Origin: an uncultured Collinsella sp.
GTDB taxonomy: Bacteria > Actinomycetota > Coriobacteriia > Coriobacteriales > Coriobacteriaceae
Direction: 5' to 3'
Assembly: GCA_900544135.1 (NCBI GenBank)
Contig: UQTU01000003.1
Coordinates: forward strand, 62,001 to 126,000
Length of the DNA stretch: 64,000 nt
In this document: positions 60,248 through 64,000 of the stretch, in pieces
Layout: every line of letters starts with the position of its first letter
Numbering within the stretch: position 1 is the first letter of the stretch
Program-made: the position numbers and the translations under genes
The notes under the pieces: model-generated
The model's database searches: none
Told to the model about the DNA's origin: nothing
Seen by the model: only the letters and a program-made list of their open reading frames with translations

Positions 60248-60571
60248 GTTCTAAGCGGCTTTCTGAGGTCGGGGCGGATTGCGTCGGGCGAGCTCGTTGT
60301 GTACACGTATCGTTGTTCGGCGTTTTGCGTGCATCCAGGCCCCCGCCTTGCTGCGTTGTTGAGTTACTTTGCCGGCTAATGTTCGCTGTTGATAACAGCT
60401 GGGTAGTGTAAACAACAATACCCAATTATATATGGGTGCACATGCTGTGGGCGGCTATTGTTCGACAAGCGGTAGCGCGACGATGCGATGCTTGATAAAA
60501 ATGCGACTGGGGCGGTATATGTTGACGGGTATACTTGTTCCGTTTGAATTTGCGGGGACGGAGATGGTCGC
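60248..60571. other. Divergent intergenic region before the patatin-like gene
   Basis: 324 bases without a convincing gene. It holds an AT-rich stretch (60395–60435) with TATAAT on the minus strand near 60424–60429 that could serve the GGDEF–EAL gene, and a plus-strand promoter candidate at 60492–60521. No known riboswitch, including c-di-GMP types, was recognised. Confidence 0.5.
60492..60521 (+). promoter_or_regulatory. Promoter candidate for the patatin-like gene
   Basis: TTGATA (60492–60497), 18-base spacer, TATATG (60516–60521). It is 50 bases before the ATG. Both hexamers are close to the sigma-70 consensus. Confidence 0.5.
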
Positions 60572-61441
60572 ATGGCACAGTCAAATATGATGCGCACGGT
60601 GGGGCTGGCGCTCGAAGGAGGCGGCTACCGCGGTATGTATACGGCGGGCGTGCTCGACGTTTGGATGGAGCACGGTTTGACCTGCGACCATATGGTGGGT
60701 GTCTCGGCGGGCGCGGCGTTTGGCTACAACTTTAAATCGCGGCAGATTGGACGCGCCATTCGCTACAACAAGGCATATTGTGCCGATAAGCGCTATGCGG
60801 GTGTAGCAAGCTGGCTGCGGACTGGAGACATGTTCAATGCCGATTTTGCCTATCATGAGGTGCCCATCGAGCGCGATCCCATCGACCTGGAGGCATATCG
60901 CGCCTGCCCCATGCGGTTTACGTGCGTGTGTACCGATATCGAGACGGGCAAGGCCGTCTATCACGACCTGCCTTATGGCGATGAGCGCGATATCGAGTGG
61001 ATCCGGGCGTCGTCGGCTATTCCTGTGGCGACGCGTCCCGTTGCTATTGACGGACATAAGTATCTGGATGGTGGCGTGGCTGATTCTATTCCCAGCGCAT
61101 GGCTGTTTGCGCAGGGGTATGACCGAAACATCGTGGTACTCACGCAGCCGGCGGGCTTTGTGAAGCAGCCCAACAGCGTGATGCCCATGCTGCGGCGCGT
61201 GTTCCGTCACTACCCGGAGTTTGTCGCAGCGCTTGAGCATCGGCATGAGGTCTACAATGCCACGCTCGATGACTTAGCACGTCGCGAGGCTGCCGGCGAA
61301 ATCTTTGTGGTGCGGCCGAGCGAATCGGTGAAGGTACCGTCGCTGTGCCGCGAGCCCGATGAACTCGAGCGCATCTATCAGATCGGCCGCCGCGATGCGG
61401 AGGCAACCTTGCCGGCACTGGAGACATATCTGGCAGGGTAG
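60572..61441 (+). CDS. Patatin-like phospholipase family protein
   Basis: 289 aa. Oxyanion loop GGGYRG near residue 17, nucleophile elbow GVSAGA near residue 43, and catalytic Asp in DGGVADSIP near residue 166 make up the patatin Ser-Asp dyad. The remainder, with TQPAGFVKQPNSVMPMLRR and a C-terminal SVKVPSLCREPDEL, resembles the bacterial group that carries a DUF6363-like C-terminus. The likely activity is lipid acyl hydrolysis in the cytoplasm. No signal peptide is present. GGACGGAG precedes the ATG. Confidence 0.9.
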   Translation: MAQSNMMRTVGLALEGGGYRGMYTAGVLDVWMEHGLTCDHMVGVSAGAAFGYNFKSRQIGRAIRYNKAYCADKRYAGVASWLRTGDMFNADFAYHEVPIERDPIDLEAYRACPMRFTCVCTDIETGKAVYHDLPYGDERDIEWIRASSAIPVATRPVAIDGHKYLDGGVADSIPSAWLFAQGYDRNIVVLTQPAGFVKQPNSVMPMLRRVFRHYPEFVAALEHRHEVYNATLDDLARREAAGEIFVVRPSESVKVPSLCREPDELERIYQIGRRDAEATLPALETYLAG

Positions 61442-61466
61442 AGGCTGCTGCCGCCATCTCGGCGGG

Positions 61467-61506
61467 AAGCGCATCCCGGAATGGAGGTCCAAACTGGGAT
61501 GCGCTT
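61467..61506. terminator. Inverted repeat between the patatin-like gene and thiE
   Basis: AAGCGCATCCC / GGGATGCGCTT (11 bp) with an 18-base loop between convergent genes. It is followed by TCC rather than a T-run, so it may be a weak terminator. Confidence 0.5.
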
Positions 61507-61553
61507 TCCATCGCTGAAGATATGAGGCTGCGAATCGGCTGCTCGGCTTGAGC

Positions 61554-62249
61554 CTATGCCTGCTGCCAGGTATCGACGAGCTCCTTGGCGGCGGCGTAGG
61601 GGTCGTCGGCACTGCAGACGGCGCTCACCACAAAGAAGCCATCGACGCCGGTGGCCTTGAGCTGTGGCAGGTCGGCCGTCTTGACGCCGCCGCCCACCAC
61701 GATGGGCACGGGGCTTGCCGCGTGGAGTGCGGCCAAGTCCTCAAAGCTCTTGGTGATGATAGAGCCGTCGGCCGCGCGTCCGCAGTCGCGCTTGGTCTCG
61801 GTCTCGTGGAGCGGGCCGATGCCCAGGTAGTCGACCAGGCTCATGTCGGCGGTCTTGACGTACTCGAGCATCTCCTCGCAACGGGCCGAAAGGCCCACAA
61901 TGGCATCGGGGCCCAAAAGTTTGCGGCAGACCTCGACGGGAATATCGCTCTGGCCAACGTGCACGCCGTCGACAGCGATGCCCTGCTCGCGCGCGGCGAG
62001 TACGCAGTCCAGGCGGTCGTCGATCAGCAGGGCGACCTGACCGGTCTTGCCGGCCTGTGCGATTGCCTGCGCGGCGTCGCCCGTCAGCGCGATGATCTCG
62101 CGGGCACTTGCCACCTTGGAGCGCACCTGGATGCAGGTAAAGCCTGCGTCGAGCGCCTGGGCCACCACATCGCCCACGGGACGCCCGAGCGTGTTTTCGG
62201 GGCCGAGTACCAGATAGGCCGAGATATCAAGGTTGTCGCGGATGCTCAT
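61554..62249 (-). CDS. thiE: Thiamine-phosphate synthase
   Basis: Joins HMP-pyrophosphate and thiazole phosphate to thiamine phosphate, 231 aa. TIM-barrel motifs: CIQVRSKVASAREI, LLIDDRLDCVLA, VDGVHVGQSDIP, VGLSARCEEML, VDYLGIGPLHET and PIVVGGGVKT. The Arg/Lys and Asp residues that bind pyrophosphate and Mg are present. Its start overlaps the stop of the thiamine-binding protein gene (ATGA). It is last in the thiM operon under a TPP riboswitch. Confidence 0.94.
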   Translation of the reverse strand: MSIRDNLDISAYLVLGPENTLGRPVGDVVAQALDAGFTCIQVRSKVASAREIIALTGDAAQAIAQAGKTGQVALLIDDRLDCVLAAREQGIAVDGVHVGQSDIPVEVCRKLLGPDAIVGLSARCEEMLEYVKTADMSLVDYLGIGPLHETETKRDCGRAADGSIITKSFEDLAALHAASPVPIVVGGGVKTADLPQLKATGVDGFFVVSAVCSADDPYAAAKELVDTWQQA

Positions 62250-62587
62250 CGTGCTTCCTCCTGCTTTTTGATCTGTGCTTCCATGCGCTCGAGCTTGCCG
62301 GTCATGGTGTCGGTAAATCCGGGTCGAATATCGGCTTTGAGCACGACTTCGGTACGGATGCCCTTGCTCGCCAACACAAAGGTTGCGTCGCGCACGACCT
62401 GCATGACCTCGTCCCAGTCACCCTCGATCTCGGTGAACATCGAGGTGGTGCGGTTGGGAAGGCCGCTCTCGCGAATGACGCGCACGACCTCGGCGACCTC
62501 GGCGGACAGTTCATCGCCGGTGCCGCACGGGGCGATGGCCACGGCGACGAGTGTGTTCATGCCGGCATTGGTTGCGGGCTCGGACAT
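62246..62587 (-). CDS. Thiamine-binding protein (MTH1187/YkoF-like)
   Basis: 113 aa. A ferredoxin-like βαββαβ fold of the MTH1187 family: LVAVAIAPCGTGDELSAEV, TTSMFTEIEGDWDEVMQVV, and a C-terminal helix KLERMEAQIKKQEE. Relatives (YkoF) bind thiamine or HMP. Its position between thiM and thiE in a TPP-controlled operon supports a role in thiamine or precursor handling. GAGGAGG inside the end of thiM provides its ribosome binding site; the gap to thiM is three bases. Confidence 0.85.
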   Translation of the reverse strand: MSEPATNAGMNTLVAVAIAPCGTGDELSAEVAEVVRVIRESGLPNRTTSMFTEIEGDWDEVMQVVRDATFVLASKGIRTEVVLKADIRPGFTDTMTGKLERMEAQIKKQEEAR

Positions 62588-62590
62588 GGC

Positions 62591-63430
62591 TTATGCCTCC
62601 TCGAGCTCGAGTCGGTTATCGGCGATGTCCTGGGCGGTCGCGCGGTAGAGCTCGTCGATAAAGGCGACCTTAAAGCTTGCCGGGGCGTCGGCGACGGCGG
62701 CGGCACGCGTGCCGGCAACGTTGTAGACGGCGGTGCCGCAGACGGCTGCCGTAAACGGGTCGGCGGCGCAGGCGTACACGGCCAGCACGCCGCCCTGCGA
62801 GCAGCCGCAGCCGGTGATCTTGGACATGAGCGGGCTGCCGCCGTGGGACTTGGCCACGGTCGTGCCGTCGGTAATCAGGTCGACTTCGCCCGAGACGACC
62901 ACGGCGCCGCCGGTGTAGCGGGCGAGCGCCACGGCGGCATCGCGGGCGGCGTCGACCGTGTCGGTGGTATCGACGCCGCGTACGCGGCTCAGATCGGCCG
63001 CCTCGCCCTCAAGACCCCACAGGCCGGCGAGCGCAATGATCTCGGAGGCATTGCCGCGCACGATGGCGGGCTTGTACTGCTTGAGCTCGTTTACCAGCTG
63101 GGTGCGCAGGCTACCGATGCCCAGGCCCACCGGATCGAGCACCCAGGGCTTGCCGGCGTCGTGTGCCGCCTTGGCCGCTCGGGGAATCGTCTGCTCGTAG
63201 ATGGGGAAGAGCGTGCCCATGTTGAGATAGATGGCGCCGCCGCCGGCAACGAGTGCCTCGCCTTCGTCGGGCAGATAGACCATGGCGGCCGATCCGCCCA
63301 CGGCGAGCTGTGCGTTGGCGACAAAGTCGATCGTCACCGTGTTGGTGATGGAGCCGGCCATCGGATTGGTGGCGCGAATCTCCTCCACGGCCTTGACCAT
63401 ATGCTGCTTAAGCTGTTCCGAATCAATCAC
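62591..63430 (-). CDS. thiM: Hydroxyethylthiazole kinase
   Basis: Phosphorylates the thiazole alcohol in thiamine salvage, 279 aa. ATNPMAGSITNTVTIDFVANAQLAVGGSAAM-type N-terminus (family: NxVTxxxxAN), then WVLDPVGLG, VRGNASEI, and the catalytic KITGCGCSQGGVLAV, in which the Cys is conserved. The start is GTG at 63430, eight bases after AAGGAGG; the open frame further upstream is the riboswitch region. It is first in an operon with a thiamine-binding protein and thiE, which fits a salvage route. Confidence 0.94.
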   Translation of the reverse strand: MIDSEQLKQHMVKAVEEIRATNPMAGSITNTVTIDFVANAQLAVGGSAAMVYLPDEGEALVAGGGAIYLNMGTLFPIYEQTIPRAAKAAHDAGKPWVLDPVGLGIGSLRTQLVNELKQYKPAIVRGNASEIIALAGLWGLEGEAADLSRVRGVDTTDTVDAARDAAVALARYTGGAVVVSGEVDLITDGTTVAKSHGGSPLMSKITGCGCSQGGVLAVYACAADPFTAAVCGTAVYNVAGTRAAAVADAPASFKVAFIDELYRATAQDIADNRLELEEA

Positions 63431-63452
63431 TGCACATGCCTCCTTGGCATAG

Positions 63453-63482
63453 AAAAGGGGCGCTGTGCATAGACAGCGCCCC
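63453..63482 (-). terminator. Terminator linked to the TPP riboswitch
   Basis: On the minus strand GGGGCGCTGT, loop CTATGC, ACAGCGCCCC, then TTTTCT. It is between the riboswitch and the thiM start, so TPP binding would be expected to favour this hairpin. Confidence 0.85.
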
Positions 63483-63493
63483 TGTAAAGGCGG

Positions 63494-63587
63494 CATGCTC
63501 CCTACGCCAGCATTAACTGACAGGTTCAAAGGATTGGGCCCCATGCCCTCTCAGCCTTGTGGTTTGCACCGCCGGCACTCCCGCATC
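63494..63587 (-). ncRNA. TPP riboswitch (thi box)
   Basis: The minus strand carries the thi-box core: GGGAGTGC on the 5' side, GGCTGAGAGGGC, then CCTTTGAACCTGTCAG, TTAATGCTGGCGTAGGGA. These match the pyrimidine-sensing CTGAGA and pyrophosphate-sensing helices. The element is 63 bases before the thiM start and is followed by an intrinsic terminator, so control is by premature termination when TPP is abundant. Confidence 0.95.
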
Positions 63588-63613
63588 GAATCTGTTGTTC
63601 CCTATACTAGCGC

Positions 63614-63648
63614 ACCTGCCAAAAAGGGACAGGTTTATTTTGGCAGGT
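63614..63648. repeat. GGGACAGGTTTATTTT repeat, family 3 (copy B)
   Basis: Arms ACCTGCCAAAA / TTTTGGCAGGT are a perfect 11-bp inverted repeat around AGGGACAGGTTTA. The 23-base core equals the copy at 42.99 kb. It is followed by CGTTACAATAGG, a TACAAT -10 candidate before the HAD gene. Confidence 0.88.
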
Positions 63649-63685
63649 CGTTACAATAGGTAGGACCGATACGAATGGGGGCCTT

Positions 63686-64000
63686 ATGATTAAACTTGTG
63701 CTGACCGATATGGACGATACGCTGATTCCAGCCGGGCATGACGGCGCCAGCGACTACGCCATCGAGGGCATTCATGCCATGCAGGCGGCGGGTCTGCACT
63801 TTGGCCCGGTTTCGGGTCGCCAGCCGTCCGCGATGGGCTGGATGTTCCGCAATTGCGTCGAGTGCTTCTCGACCGGCGCGTTCTGCAACGGCCAGGTCAT
63901 GTTTGTGGACGGCGAGGCGGTGGCCTCGCATGCGACCGACAACGATGCCCTGACGCGTCTGGCCGATTACCTCGAGCAAGAGACCGACGATACGTATCTG
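63686..64000 (+). CDS. HAD-superfamily hydrolase, Cof-type (3' end outside window)
   Basis: The first 105 residues are visible. LVLTDMDDTLIP is the HAD motif I (DxDxT) with the nucleophile Asp at residue 8. PVSGRQPSAM is motif II (S/T). FCNGQVMFVDGE is the cap-domain entry typical of Cof-type (subclass IIB) sugar phosphatases. ATG at 63686 follows GGGGGCC. Motifs III and IV lie beyond the window. Confidence 0.88.
   Translation, partial: MIKLVLTDMDDTLIPAGHDGASDYAIEGIHAMQAAGLHFGPVSGRQPSAMGWMFRNCVECFSTGAFCNGQVMFVDGEAVASHATDNDALTRLADYLEQETDDTYL

Overview
The window is a dense, GC-rich bacterial chromosome segment. It looks like Coriobacteriia (Actinomycetota), most probably Collinsella or a close relative. 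The reasons are the actinobacterial order coiled-coil protein–YceD–rnc–smc–ftsY, the GTG/TTG starts with strong AAGGAGG ribosome binding sites, the TACAAT-type -10 boxes, and an anaerobe-style gene set with no respiratory genes. The assignment comes from gene content only.

Layout. 1–11.7 kb is a housekeeping block on the plus strand: recG (5' end cut by the window), rsmD, coaD, a coiled-coil protein, yceD, rpmF, plsX, acpP, rnc, smc, ftsY, ffh. 11.8–16.6 kb holds a DUF134–NifX fusion facing thyA-folA, then a SpoU methyltransferase and a MATE pump. 16.6–21.7 kb mixes ftsH and a DUF523 gene with decayed DNA: a deleted cobO remnant, a serine recombinase tail and an IS3-family tail. Two membrane proteins follow. 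21.7–26.8 kb has dus, a glutaredoxin, an XRE–Zn–TipAS regulator, trmO, a MalY-type lyase and a flavin-barrel protein. 26.8–29.7 kb is a hybrid histidine kinase split by a frameshift. 29.7–45.6 kb carries transport and RNA-modification genes: a K+ channel, LOG, ClC, a GntR-ABC operon, prfC, a VUT transporter, SDR, ung, a DMT/LysR pair, MATE, rlmA, rsmJ and GNAT.

45.8–53.5 kb is the most unusual stretch. A TetM-like ribosomal protection GTPase is followed by an islet of two Orc1-like AAA ATPases flanking a short UvrA paralogue. The same palindrome of about 32 bp sits at every gene boundary. 53.6–60.2 kb has a CobW GTPase, an ArsC/Spx-like protein, a flavoprotein and two related c-di-GMP enzymes (GGDEF-PAS-GGDEF, and the same plus EAL). 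60.5–64 kb has a patatin-like protein, a TPP-riboswitch thiM–thiamine-binding protein–thiE operon, and the start of a HAD hydrolase.

A theme of the window is small palindromic repeats in several families that share a GGGAC core. They lie next to stop codons and promoters and were probably spread by a REP-associated transposase encoded elsewhere.
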